From: a virus
Virus record (IMG/VR): IMGVR_UViG_3300032238_000969
Coordinates: 1-20,731 of that record
Strand: one strand, 5' to 3'
Length of the DNA: 20,731 nucleotides
Below, piece by piece: positions 1 to 6,223 of the stretch. Position 1 is the stretch's first letter, and every line of letters begins with the position of its first letter. The position numbers and the translations under genes were made by a program. The notes below the pieces were generated by a model. It had not been told where the DNA came from. It did no database searches and worked only from the letters and a program-made list of their open reading frames with translations.

Positions 1-243
1 GCATTAGAAGAACAAGTCCCCCCCAACCGCCCAGTGTGGTTGTCACAAGAGCATCGGATATGCAAGGCATGTCCCTTTAAAACGGAGTGTTGGAATGAGA
101 GTAATACAAAGTCGTCCGACGGATCAGGTGATGACAAATTTCAAGCAGAAGTTCGACCTACCATCACGACCACCGATGGAGATTCCAACGATCCCCGCCC
201 TTCTCGACGAATTGTCCGACAGCAGATTGATGGCGCTCTATAA
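1..243 (+). CDS. Cas4/RecB-like PD-(D/E)XK exonuclease, C-terminal end (partial)
   Basis: The frame is open from base 1, so the start lies outside the window; 80 codons are visible, ending in TAA at 241-243. The visible part holds C-K-A-C-P-F-K-T-E-C-W, a C-x2-C-x5-C pattern. In the Cas4/RecB/AddB nuclease families such trailing cysteines bind a 4Fe-4S cluster that holds the C-terminal end of the nuclease fold. The catalytic core is not visible, so the family call rests on this motif and on the neighbouring recombination-type genes. After the cysteines the tail is polar and low in complexity. It overlaps the next gene by 149 nt in another frame, which is unusually long for this compact genome. 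Other zinc or iron-sulfur proteins could show the same motif. Confidence 0.5.
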   Translation, partial: ALEEQVPPNRPVWLSQEHRICKACPFKTECWNESNTKSSDGSGDDKFQAEVRPTITTTDGDSNDPRPSRRIVRQQIDGAL

Positions 244-589
244 CGAGTTTATGGCGTGGGTGTCTTACGCTAAAGCGGAGTACGTACAGGCGGAGATTGC
301 AGAAGAACGAGCAGAGAATGACATGCGTGTCACTGAGTCATTGACTCTCATTGGTCAGTGGAATGATAAGACCAAAGGTGACACCGTAACTCTTGCCAAG
401 GCTAAACGAGATGTTGATATGTCAGTTATTAACGCTCGCAATGCCTACTCGGAATCACGGGCATACCGCAAACTAGTTGAATCTGTCTTTGAGCGCTGTG
501 AACGTGGCGCTCAAGTGTTAAGCCGTGAACTTAGCCGTCGCATTGGTCTTGCTCCTCAGGAGCGCCGTAACGCAAGGTTCAACCCATGA
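95..589 (+). CDS. Helical coiled-coil protein beside the exonuclease
   Basis: 164 aa. The ATG at 95 is favoured because GGAG at 84-87 lies 7 nt upstream; in-frame ATGs at 131 and 176 lack a good ribosome site. The first 35 residues are Pro-rich and lie in the overlap with the previous gene. From about residue 37 the protein is strongly helical and charged, with heptad-like stretches (residues 60-75 and 105-150) and a basic end (RRIGLAPQERRNARF). From memory, similar helical proteins sit beside Cas4-type exonucleases in other actinophages, which would suggest a recombination partner; that role is inference. Its TGA overlaps the next ATG (ATGA at 586-589), so translation is probably coupled. 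Confidence 0.75.
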   Translation: MRVIQSRPTDQVMTNFKQKFDLPSRPPMEIPTIPALLDELSDSRLMALYNEFMAWVSYAKAEYVQAEIAEERAENDMRVTESLTLIGQWNDKTKGDTVTLAKAKRDVDMSVINARNAYSESRAYRKLVESVFERCERGAQVLSRELSRRIGLAPQERRNARFNP

Positions 590-747
590 GCCATATGCCT
601 GACCTGTCAGTGGATGAGACCCTCCAAGAACAACGCCGTGTCATTAAGTTTTGGGTACAGCGTTGTCAGGATTTAGAAAAAGAAAATGAAGAACTTAGGT
701 ATAAGTTGACGTCTTTTACGGGTGCTACATACAAAGTAAGTAGATAG
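586..747 (+). CDS. Small coiled-coil protein, 53 aa
   Basis: ATG at 586 overlaps the stop of the upstream gene in an ATGA junction, and the frame closes at TAG 745-747. The 53-residue product begins MSHMPDLSVDETLQEQ and has one amphipathic helix (about residues 10-42, rich in Glu, Gln, Lys and Leu) that should form a short coiled coil. No domain is recognised. The ATGA coupling and sensible composition are the main support. It ends the first tight + strand cluster; an AT-rich stretch follows. Confidence 0.6.
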   Translation: MSHMPDLSVDETLQEQRRVIKFWVQRCQDLEKENEELRYKLTSFTGATYKVSR

Positions 748-795
748 GGATAGTGTTGTCTTTTAACAGTTTTTTCATATTTACTATTTATTATT

Positions 796-984
796 TTGCT
801 TTTCAAGGAGTACGTAAGGTCGTTACGGACCTTATTTATTGGGTTCAAAGAATACTTGACGATTACGATTACAAAACATCTTAAAGGGGTGATTAACGTT
901 TTTATTGTGCTTATGCTTATCTGTGTTGGTATTGGTTGGAATCTAAAACAGTTTTGGATTGAAATCCGTGGCAATAGGGAGTAA
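796..984 (+). CDS. Small membrane protein
   Basis: 62 aa from a TTG at 796, which has no convincing ribosome site. A clear membrane segment covers roughly residues 34-53 (GVINVFIVLMLICVGIGW), preceded by a basic stretch and followed by a short charged tail. The frame stays open upstream to 754 and would encode a second hydrophobic segment (LLTVFSYLLFIILLF) if translation began earlier, but only rare non-standard start codons are available there. The product could be a one- or two-helix inner-membrane peptide; holin-like or host-interaction roles are possible but unsupported. A hairpin at 814-835 lies inside the proposed coding region, which lowers confidence. Confidence 0.4.
   Translation: MLFKEYVRSLRTLFIGFKEYLTITITKHLKGVINVFIVLMLICVGIGWNLKQFWIEIRGNRE
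814..840 (+). terminator. Possible hairpin terminator or RNA structure
   Basis: TAAGGTC (815-821) and GACCTTA (828-834) form a 7-bp stem around loop GTTACG, followed by ATTTATT. It resembles a weak intrinsic terminator for the preceding cluster, but the T-tract is broken. It overlaps the putative membrane-protein gene starting at 796, so either that gene starts later or the hairpin acts inside a transcript. Confidence 0.3.
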
Positions 985-1141
985 CCCTGAAATAGGTATC
1001 GTTTTTACCACATGGGGGAAAATGGACGAAGCCTCTAAAGAAGCGTGGATGGCATATTGTCGTGACTTGCGTGAACGGGGCAACATCCTTGAAGGGTACG
1101 CCACAGTCCATTATCCAAAGAATAGGCAAAATGGGAAATAA
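959..1141 (+). CDS. Small unknown protein
   Basis: Up to 60 aa in a frame ending at TAA 1139-1141. The start is uncertain: TTG at 959 and GTG at 968 overlap the end of the previous gene, while ATG at 1022 follows GGGGG with only 3 nt spacing and would give 39 aa. The stretch before 1022 (EIGIVFTTWGK) looks like real protein, favouring an upstream start. The core is helical (EASKEAWMAYCRDLRERG). No family is recognised. It overlaps the next gene by 11 nt, as expected for a coupled phage operon. Confidence 0.45.
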   Translation: MKSVAIGSNPEIGIVFTTWGKMDEASKEAWMAYCRDLRERGNILEGYATVHYPKNRQNGK

Positions 1142-1496
1142 AGCAAAAGCAAAAGGAACCTCATTTGAGGTACTTATCAGAGACTATTTAATTTCTAAAG
1201 GTTTTATACACGCCCACCGCCCTGCTTTATCGGGGGGTAATGACACGGGAGACATCAATGGTCTTGCTCGTCGATCTACCCTCCGAAAAGTAGCCGTGCA
1301 GTGCAAGAACCAAAAGCAGTTCCAATTGAGCCAGTGGTTGAATGACACTGTGGAGCAGGCTGAACGTCTTAATGGGGCGCTTCCCGTTCTAGTCGTCAAA
1401 CGTGCTGGTAAAGGCGAAAAAGCGTTGGATGATACGTATGTTGTGATGAGATTAGGCGACCTAGTTGACCTGCTACAGGAAGCCGATTACTCGTAA
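1131..1496 (+). CDS. Holliday-junction-resolvase-like PD-(D/E)XK endonuclease
   Basis: 121 aa from ATG 1131; an earlier in-frame ATG at 1062 would lie deep inside the upstream gene. The residues expected of a PD-(D/E)XK nuclease appear in order: Glu13 in GTSFE, Asp41 in TGDI, and Gln57-x-Lys59 in VAVQCKN, followed by a helix (QWLNDTVEQAERLNG) and a hydrophobic strand (LPVLVVKRAG). Size and layout fit archaeal-Hjc-like or phage resolvases, which cut branched DNA during recombination and before packaging. The sequence alone does not settle substrate choice, so a general restriction-like or repair nuclease remains possible. Together with the nuclease at the window start it suggests a recombination module. 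Confidence 0.8.
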   Translation: MGNKAKAKGTSFEVLIRDYLISKGFIHAHRPALSGGNDTGDINGLARRSTLRKVAVQCKNQKQFQLSQWLNDTVEQAERLNGALPVLVVKRAGKGEKALDDTYVVMRLGDLVDLLQEADYS

Positions 1497-1531
1497 AATA
1501 AAGGGACAATCTTTCTACAAGGAGTTCCTAT

Positions 1532-1822
1532 ATGTCACAAGAATTAAATACCACAATTGACGACGTCCTAAAAGTGTCGGGGTCCAGTAACCCACAGTCG
1601 GTTGGTTCAATCATGGCTCGTGCAATTAACCAAGGTCAGTTACCTAAAATGCGTGCTATTGGTGCATCTGCTGTAAACCAAGCCGCTAAAGCGGCAGCAA
1701 TTTCCCGTGGATTTGTTGCTCCCCGTGGCATCGATTTATCGTTTATAATTGGTTTTGACGATATTGAAGGTGAAAACGGAGAAACTATTTCCGCTATTTC
1801 CTTCCGACCATTACTTAAGTGA
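1532..1822 (+). CDS. SpoVS-family (Alba-fold) protein
   Basis: 96 aa with a strong AAGGAG at 1519-1524 before ATG 1532. Residues 12-95 match the stage V sporulation protein S family: VLKVSGSSNPQSVGSIMARAI, then the signature M-RAIGASAVNQAAKAAAISRGFVAPRGID, then a final strand with FRPLL. SpoVS proteins are small, dimeric and nucleic-acid-binding-like with an Alba-type fold; in Bacillus SpoVS acts in sporulation control. In a phage, the plausible roles are DNA or RNA binding, or interference with host regulation. Nearly the whole protein is the domain, and the conserved core is intact. It heads the run of small proteins ending at 5234. Family assignment is confident; the role is not known. Confidence 0.9.
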   Translation: MSQELNTTIDDVLKVSGSSNPQSVGSIMARAINQGQLPKMRAIGASAVNQAAKAAAISRGFVAPRGIDLSFIIGFDDIEGENGETISAISFRPLLK

Positions 1823-1828
1823 GGCACG

Positions 1829-2248
1829 ATGATTACGCACCGAGGGCAATACGATGATGACCGTTCACATCATGAGAGTGGTCGTAAAGGAAGCATTTTT
1901 GGCAGTAACAGATCTACGGCTTTTGGTCTTCCTATCGTTGAATGGGGCAGTGACAAAATGGAGCAACTGCACGAAAACCCACGAGGGTTTAACCATCAAA
2001 ATGAAAACTCTAAACCATATAGCGGTTTAGGTGCTCCATGGGGAAGTAATATGGCGGTTGGTGCAATCAAGTCTTCTGTTGGCTACCACCCAAGCATTAT
2101 TGATTACGATGAAGGCACTGTTGCAACTGGCAACGTTGGGTTTAAAACCAAAATGGGTGCTCGTCACCATGCTCGTAAAACTGCTCGTAAAGGTGTTAAA
2201 CCTGAAGGTAGTGGAATTGGCGCCCCTCAACCATCAATTTTTGATTAA
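1829..2248 (+). CDS. Unknown Gly/His/Asn-rich protein
   Basis: 139 aa, ATG 1829 with GAGG at 1821-1824, only 6 nt after the SpoVS stop. The N-terminal half is polar (DDDRSHHESGRKGS), the middle is Gly- and Asn-rich, and residues 105-125 form a basic patch (KTKMGARHHARKTARKGVK). No signal peptide, membrane segment or known domain is seen; the composition suggests a largely disordered chain. Position suggests co-transcription with the SpoVS gene. Nucleic-acid binding through the basic patch is possible, but inference only. Confidence 0.7.
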   Translation: MITHRGQYDDDRSHHESGRKGSIFGSNRSTAFGLPIVEWGSDKMEQLHENPRGFNHQNENSKPYSGLGAPWGSNMAVGAIKSSVGYHPSIIDYDEGTVATGNVGFKTKMGARHHARKTARKGVKPEGSGIGAPQPSIFD

Positions 2249-2251
2249 TTA

Positions 2252-2404
2252 ATGTCAACACGTAAGCCTTACCGTTCACGCACACAGCAACGCTATGCAC
2301 GCAAGCGTGCTGTTCAGCGATCAATGCGCCCTATCTCAAACGTAGGTGGTGGACAGGGTGGGCTTATGTCTCCTTCAGGTAATGCAGGAAGTGCTTGGGG
2401 CTAA
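2252..2404 (+). CDS. Small basic protein, 50 aa
   Basis: ATG 2252, three bases after the previous stop codon, runs to TAA 2402-2404 and gives 50 residues. The first half is strongly basic (RKPYRSRTQQRYARKRAVQR) and the second is Gly/Ser-rich. The stop overlaps the next start as TAATG, which supports real translation. No domain is recognised; the basic N-terminus would suit binding to nucleic acid or to acidic partners. Confidence 0.6.
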   Translation: MSTRKPYRSRTQQRYARKRAVQRSMRPISNVGGGQGGLMSPSGNAGSAWG

Positions 2405-2901
2405 TGAGTCAACAAACTCAAACCTTTAACCAGTGGAATAATAACCCTGAAGGAGTTGGGGGCACCGCCGTAACGTACGGTCCTGCTCCAGTATTTCGTA
2501 ACGCTAAAGATCAGATGCTTACGGGGTACCGTAATAGCCCTGATGCCCAGTACCCTGATGGCTATCTTGGCACCATGTCGGCTAACCGCCGTCAAGACAA
2601 GGTTCTCGGCACCCTAAGTCGTATGAATGCACGGCAGTACAGCCGTGGCGTACACAAAGGCGAACGCATCAATGCTGGCGACTACATTTGGCCTGATGAA
2701 TTCAATCTTTATACTGCTCTTGAACTTCAAGCAAAAGGTAAAAAGTTTGCCCCTGTAGGAGCCGAACCTGTACGCCTCACCAATGATGGCAAAGTCGGTC
2801 CACGAGGCATCCCTAGCCCTCAAACTAGTTGGGAAGATGCACAGGAGATCAGCCCTGAACGTCGCTCTATGCTTAAATCTCTCGCTCCACGTTGGCGATA
2901 A
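2404..2901 (+). CDS. Unknown protein, 165 aa
   Basis: Starts at ATG 2404 in a TAATG overlap with the upstream gene; a TTG at 2395 in the same frame is less likely. The N-terminal 60 residues are rich in Asn, Gly, Pro and Tyr and likely disordered. Residues 75-110 look better ordered (GERINAGDYIWPDEFNLYTALELQAKGKKFAPVG is split by Pro and Gly). The end is helical and basic (PERRSMLKSLAPRWR). No recognised domain. It is one of the larger members of the small-protein run, and its role is unknown. Confidence 0.7.
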   Translation: MSQQTQTFNQWNNNPEGVGGTAVTYGPAPVFRNAKDQMLTGYRNSPDAQYPDGYLGTMSANRRQDKVLGTLSRMNARQYSRGVHKGERINAGDYIWPDEFNLYTALELQAKGKKFAPVGAEPVRLTNDGKVGPRGIPSPQTSWEDAQEISPERRSMLKSLAPRWR

Positions 2902-2917
2902 CTGGTAAAATGTTTGT

Positions 2918-3109
2918 ATGGATAAAGATCGTTACGAGCAAGCCAAAGAAGATTATAAACGGATGTTTGAACCGTCTAAAGTCAACCGTGTAGACCACTT
3001 TAAAGAGGGACTAGAGTCTGCTCGGGATAACCAACTTCCTTTGATGTACCCAAGCACTAATGCTCCAGAATACACTGACGGCTACGACTATGGTCGTTAC
3101 CAAGGCTAA
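2918..3109 (+). CDS. Small charged protein, possibly leaderless
   Basis: 63 aa from ATG 2918. The N-terminal half is a charged helix (DKDRYEQAKEDYKRMF) and the C-terminal half is Tyr/Gly/Asp-rich and ends DGYDYGRYQG. No Shine-Dalgarno precedes the start. Instead TAAAAT (2906-2911) lies 6 nt upstream, the spacing expected of a promoter -10 box for a leaderless mRNA, a common arrangement in Actinobacteria. No -35 box is clear. Function unknown. Confidence 0.65.
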   Translation: MDKDRYEQAKEDYKRMFEPSKVNRVDHFKEGLESARDNQLPLMYPSTNAPEYTDGYDYGRYQG

Positions 3110-3126
3110 GTGAAAGGCAACTAACA

Positions 3127-3432
3127 ATGGCTAGAGGCGAAAACACCGCACACCATCCCAACCGCAAGGTTGGTCGAGATCGTAACAACTATGGATACAC
3201 CGATGTCCACAGTTTGACAAAAGATGCCACAGGGTACCAAGTAGGTATGGACTGGGCTACAGGTGATCATGAGTCATTCCCATTGGATCAACTTGTCCAT
3301 GATGATGACTCATCACCATATTATGGTAAGCAGGTGCGTATTAAGCACTTGAAAGAAACCGCTAAAAAAGCAAAAGGTCACTACGCAGAATCCTCTATGG
3401 AGCGTATCCAAGTAGCACGGAAAGATTCGTAA
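3127..3432 (+). CDS. Unknown small protein (MARGENT)
   Basis: 101 aa, ATG 3127. The N-terminus is basic and Asn/His-rich (MARGENTAHHPNRKVGRDRNN), the middle is acidic (LVHDDDSSPYYG), and the C-terminus is helical and basic (KHLKETAKKAKGHY). No domain is recognised. It shares a MARG start and an R-N-G/V-R-D-rich opening with the gene at 3890, which may hint at common origin but could be chance. It lies in the tandem run of small unknown genes. Confidence 0.7.
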   Translation: MARGENTAHHPNRKVGRDRNNYGYTDVHSLTKDATGYQVGMDWATGDHESFPLDQLVHDDDSSPYYGKQVRIKHLKETAKKAKGHYAESSMERIQVARKDS

Positions 3433-3440
3433 GGAGAATC

Positions 3441-3887
3441 ATGGAACCTAAGAAAAAAACTTCAAAGAATGAGTGGAGTCCTGCTCCTCGTAAAGATTTT
3501 GGTGGGAAGTTTTCAAAAAAAACAATGGCACCAACAGAGTCTGAAGAAAAGCAAGACAAAACTAAAAAAGATCAAAAACCTTCAAGGGATGAGTATCATG
3601 CCCCTTTTAAAAAAACGAATGAGTGGATTCATATTTCAAAAAAAGATAAGGATATTCATTCGCCCTACCCTAAAAAAGGTGATCCTAAAAAAGATCAAGA
3701 AACTTCAAGGGATGCACCTCATAAAAAACAATACGACTACAACAAGCCATCAAAAGATGAGTCCAAGCCAACGCCTAAAAAAGTAATTGCTAAACCAGTT
3801 GACTCTAAAAAGATTAATGATAAAAAAACAGGCTCTTCAGGTAAGAAGAACCCACACACACCCTCTTCTAAAGAACGGATCTATTAA
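3441..3887 (+). CDS. Lysine-rich disordered protein with internal repeat
   Basis: 148 aa with AAGGAG at 3431-3436 before ATG 3441. The chain is dominated by Lys, Asp, Ser and Pro and has essentially no hydrophobic core, so it should be intrinsically disordered and strongly basic. A 29-nt DNA segment is repeated with two differences at 3563-3591 and 3686-3714, encoding KKDQxxSRD, and NEW occurs twice (near 3468 and 3619). Such chains resemble histone-tail-like or nucleic-acid-condensing proteins in composition, but composition alone does not prove a role. Runs of six to eight adenines (for example 3516-3523) are prone to slippage, so the frame deserves care. Confidence 0.7.
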   Translation: MEPKKKTSKNEWSPAPRKDFGGKFSKKTMAPTESEEKQDKTKKDQKPSRDEYHAPFKKTNEWIHISKKDKDIHSPYPKKGDPKKDQETSRDAPHKKQYDYNKPSKDESKPTPKKVIAKPVDSKKINDKKTGSSGKKNPHTPSSKERIY

Positions 3888-3889
3888 TC

Positions 3890-4096
3890 ATGGCTCGTGG
3901 TATACGCCGCCCCAATGGTGCTGGTCGTGTAGACCGTCAGTCACAAAAAATTCGTTACCCTTTGTTTAGTTCTTCGGTAACCAAAGCCCGTATTGATGTT
4001 GCAAATCATCGTATAGCCCAACTTACAAGATATGACAGGGGCGCACAGGAACGTCTTGAAGAGCATTTTAATACAACAAAAAAAGAAGAAGAGTAA
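3890..4096 (+). CDS. Small basic protein, 68 aa
   Basis: ATG 3890 lies 2 nt after the preceding stop. The N-terminus is basic (MARGIRRPNGAGRVDRQSQK) and the rest is mostly helical (KARIDVANHRIAQLTRYDRGAQERLEEHF), ending in a KKEEE tail. No domain is recognised. Tight spacing on both sides (the next ATG is at 4100) puts it in one transcript with its neighbours. Confidence 0.65.
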   Translation: MARGIRRPNGAGRVDRQSQKIRYPLFSSSVTKARIDVANHRIAQLTRYDRGAQERLEEHFNTTKKEEE

Positions 4097-4099
4097 ATA

Positions 4100-4408
4100 A
4101 TGCCTCAGTATCCCTATAAGCCCAATCAGAACCATTCAGAGATGCTTGTTGACCAAGCATTGATGTCTGCTATTTCTGACCCTGAGACTATTAGGAATAT
4201 TCGCCCATCTTCACCACAGCAATTGATGCCACAGAGACTTGGATTTTCTAAACAAAGTTTGAGCATTATGGATGTACTAACTATCGACCGTAACCTTCCT
4301 ACAAACCGCTCATGGTTGTCAGGCGCTCCAGTGATGTTTCGCAATGGTTTTGTGGATGACAGTTGGGAAGGCTCTAGCCGTTACTCTATGCAAAGTTTGG
4401 GAGCATAA
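4100..4408 (+). CDS. Unknown protein, 102 aa
   Basis: ATG 4100, 3 nt after the previous stop, with GAAGAAGAG acting as a purine-rich ribosome site inside the end of the upstream gene. The product has a short Pro/Tyr/Asn-rich start, then a helical segment (SEMLVDQALMSAI), then a mixed polar region ending in DSWEGSSRYSMQSLGA. No known domain, signal or membrane segment. Its TAA overlaps the next ATG (TAATG at 4406-4410). Confidence 0.65.
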   Translation: MPQYPYKPNQNHSEMLVDQALMSAISDPETIRNIRPSSPQQLMPQRLGFSKQSLSIMDVLTIDRNLPTNRSWLSGAPVMFRNGFVDDSWEGSSRYSMQSLGA

Positions 4409-4995
4409 TGGCTAACAATTTCAATCCTCAAATTTCAGGGGAATCAAACACTTCAAATAGTTTTACCCGTGTGAGTAGTGTCCCTTACAAACAAGGACAG
4501 ATTTTTCGTGGGCAGGCTCCTGCACAAAATAGGTTCCAACCACCTAACGCAGGAGTTCAACAGAATTTTGGCGGTCGCCCACCTGTTTTGCAACGCAACA
4601 CACAGGGTTCCATTATTAACCCTATAAACCAAGTGTTATCCGCATTTGCTCCTGAAAAAATTCAAAAAGTTCAATTAATAGATTCCAATGCTAAACTTTC
4701 TCAAGCCTCTAAGTTATTGCCAAAAGGTAATTTCAACGCTGACGATCCTCAAGGAACTAACGGTTCTTCCACCTCTGAACCCACCACAGCCGAGGGTAAA
4801 GGGTGGTTTGAAAATATGTATGAAGACAACGAAGGCGACAACAATACGGGTAAACCAAGTATTGTTGGAAGGGTTGCACGTCGTGCTGGTGAGGCTGTTG
4901 CAAATAGGCAAGGTCGCCGTAGAGGCTCATCACGAGATTCTAGTAATTCCCCTCAACCCCCAGCACCGGGGTTGCTCGATGACACATTCACTTAA
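4408..4995 (+). CDS. Disordered Asn/Gln/Pro-rich protein
   Basis: 195 aa from ATG 4408, coupled to the upstream stop. Residues 1-70 are Asn/Gln/Ser/Pro-rich. Residues 72-105 contain the only stretch likely to fold (NPINQVLSAFAPEKIQKVQLID). A Gly/Asn/Glu-rich linker follows, then a basic patch (VGRVARRAGEAVANRQGRRRG), then a Ser/Pro tail ending LLDDTFT. No family is recognised. The layout (flexible ends, one core, one basic patch) is compatible with a scaffold- or DNA-associated protein, but that is speculation. Confidence 0.65.
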   Translation: MANNFNPQISGESNTSNSFTRVSSVPYKQGQIFRGQAPAQNRFQPPNAGVQQNFGGRPPVLQRNTQGSIINPINQVLSAFAPEKIQKVQLIDSNAKLSQASKLLPKGNFNADDPQGTNGSSTSEPTTAEGKGWFENMYEDNEGDNNTGKPSIVGRVARRAGEAVANRQGRRRGSSRDSSNSPQPPAPGLLDDTFT

Positions 4996-5015
4996 CTGAT
5001 AGAATAGAGATTGAT

Positions 5016-5234
5016 ATGGCAGTAAATGACACACGCTCAATGAACAATGACTTGCGCCTTGGCGCCCGTGACGGGATGTTCAAGTCTCTCACCCCTGACC
5101 GTGGTGGAGACGTTGACCCCACACACGCTACTTACCGTATGGCGTCACTCAAGGCACCTTTCCCAACAGGAGAGATGTACAGCATCATGGAGCGCCCTGC
5201 TATCGCAGATGCACCCGATGGGATGTTTCACTAA
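5016..5234 (+). CDS. Small unknown protein, 72 aa
   Basis: ATG 5016 follows a TAGAAT box at 5000-5005 and has no good Shine-Dalgarno, so it may have a very short 5' leader. The protein is polar with Gly/Asp/Met-rich stretches (NNDLRLGARDGMFKSL and EMYSIMERPAIADAPDGMF); DGMF occurs near both ends. No domain is recognised. It is the last gene in the run of small proteins before the palindrome at 5229-5245, which overlaps its stop. Confidence 0.6.
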   Translation: MAVNDTRSMNNDLRLGARDGMFKSLTPDRGGDVDPTHATYRMASLKAPFPTGEMYSIMERPAIADAPDGMFH

Positions 5235-5252
5235 TTTAATTAGTGCTAGTAT
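5229..5252 (+). promoter_or_regulatory. Perfect palindrome beside a -10-like box (putative operator)
   Basis: CACTAATT (5229-5236), one central T, and AATTAGTG (5238-5245) form a perfect 8+1+8 inverted repeat directly upstream of TAGTAT (5247-5252), a plausible -10 box. A ribosome site, TAGGAG, and ATG 5279 follow. This is the arrangement expected of a dimeric repressor site in a promoter spacer. No good -35 box is seen, so a small transcript hairpin is an alternative. Confidence 0.4.
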
Positions 5253-5278
5253 TCCTACAAACACACTAGGAGTACCAA

Positions 5279-5746
5279 ATGGCTGAAACTGGCTTTGATC
5301 GTTTATTAGTTTGCAAGACTCATGGAGTCATGTACAAAATGCGTCCATACGATGGTCCTGCGGAATATGACCAAGAGTTGATTGAACTCTGTGATCGTCA
5401 TAACGCCCAAATTCCCGACCCCGAGAATTGTAAAGCGCTCATCTATCGCACTGACCCTGAGACCGCTAAAAAACTTGATATTGAAACGGCGCTCAAAAAC
5501 GAACTAAAAGAACAAGACGTCTATATACGTGACTTCCGTGACGAGTTAAAGGTTGATGCACTGAAGTGCTACAACAAACATGATCGCCCCAAGCAAGGAT
5601 GCATTGACTGGTGCACAGAAGGTAAAACAATCGGTCGCAAGATTGGGGTAGCACCTGATAAACGCCAATACCTCTGCATGTACTGCCCTGTGGGGTCGTG
5701 GGTAGCAGAACAAGAACGAATCGCAATGGGTATGTACGGCAAATGA
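5279..5746 (+). CDS. Cys/His-rich conserved phage protein
   Basis: 155 aa with TAGGAG shortly before ATG 5279. Cysteines and histidines cluster in pairs: CKTHG at the N-terminus, CDRH near residue 37, then C-Y-N-K-H-D-R-P-K-Q-G-C-x3-C and C-M-Y-C-P near the C-terminus. This suggests one or two metal sites. The KHDRPKQGC-IDWC and YLCMYCPV pattern resembles conserved hypothetical proteins of actinophages as I remember them; no catalytic motif is seen. The ATGA overlap at 5743-5746 couples it to the HAD-like gene. Likely a zinc-stabilised accessory protein, function unknown. Confidence 0.75.
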   Translation: MAETGFDRLLVCKTHGVMYKMRPYDGPAEYDQELIELCDRHNAQIPDPENCKALIYRTDPETAKKLDIETALKNELKEQDVYIRDFRDELKVDALKCYNKHDRPKQGCIDWCTEGKTIGRKIGVAPDKRQYLCMYCPVGSWVAEQERIAMGMYGK

Positions 5747-6219
5747 TAGTCATTGCTCTCGATGTGCTCGCACATTCGGGGGATGAACTCGGCGCTCGTC
5801 AACCCGTATTAGAAAGTCGAAAATTATGGAACATGTTTTTTACTCAATACCAAGGACGCATATGTATTCTTGGAACTGGAATAGAAAAACACAAAACACC
5901 AATATTGATGGAATGGTTAAAGCGTGAAGGCTACAAGGCTGGATCGCTAGATATCACCCATGAAACAGATGCCGATGCCAAACTGGAACGTGTTCGTTCT
6001 ATCCAAGCAGGATATGGAAGAGTCGACTGGTTCGTCGACATTGATCCCTCCACGATTGCCAAGACCATCCATGAAGGAATCTCATCCCTCCTCGTATCTA
6101 TCCCACAAATTGCCCGACCCGAATGGCAACAGTCACGAGGGATCAAAGGTTGGGGCGAAATTTCTAAAGAACTTGATGCCCAAGCGCTTGCCAAAGCCGA
6201 AAGGGCATGGAAAGATTAG
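5743..6219 (+). CDS. HAD-like phosphatase-fold protein
   Basis: 158 aa from ATG 5743, overlapping the upstream stop; the frame is open further upstream, but that part lies in the previous gene. The order of elements resembles small phage HAD proteins: a first hydrophobic strand ending in Asp7 (IVIALDVLA), a second strand with Thr45 (ICILGTG), a helix with Lys51, a strand FVDIDP (Asp99, Asp101), then SLLVSIPQIARPEW, a closing segment I associate with phage HAD proteins. The usual second Asp of the DxD motif is replaced (D-V-L), so phosphatase activity may be lost or altered. A true deoxyribonucleotidase lies nearby at 8195. Confidence 0.5.
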   Translation: MIVIALDVLAHSGDELGARQPVLESRKLWNMFFTQYQGRICILGTGIEKHKTPILMEWLKREGYKAGSLDITHETDADAKLERVRSIQAGYGRVDWFVDIDPSTIAKTIHEGISSLLVSIPQIARPEWQQSRGIKGWGEISKELDAQALAKAERAWKD

Positions 6220-6223
6220 CGAC

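Noticed and set aside
1465-1499. Promoter TTGACC...TAAAAT before the SpoVS gene
   Set aside because: The spacer is 23 nt, too long for a normal sigma70-type promoter.
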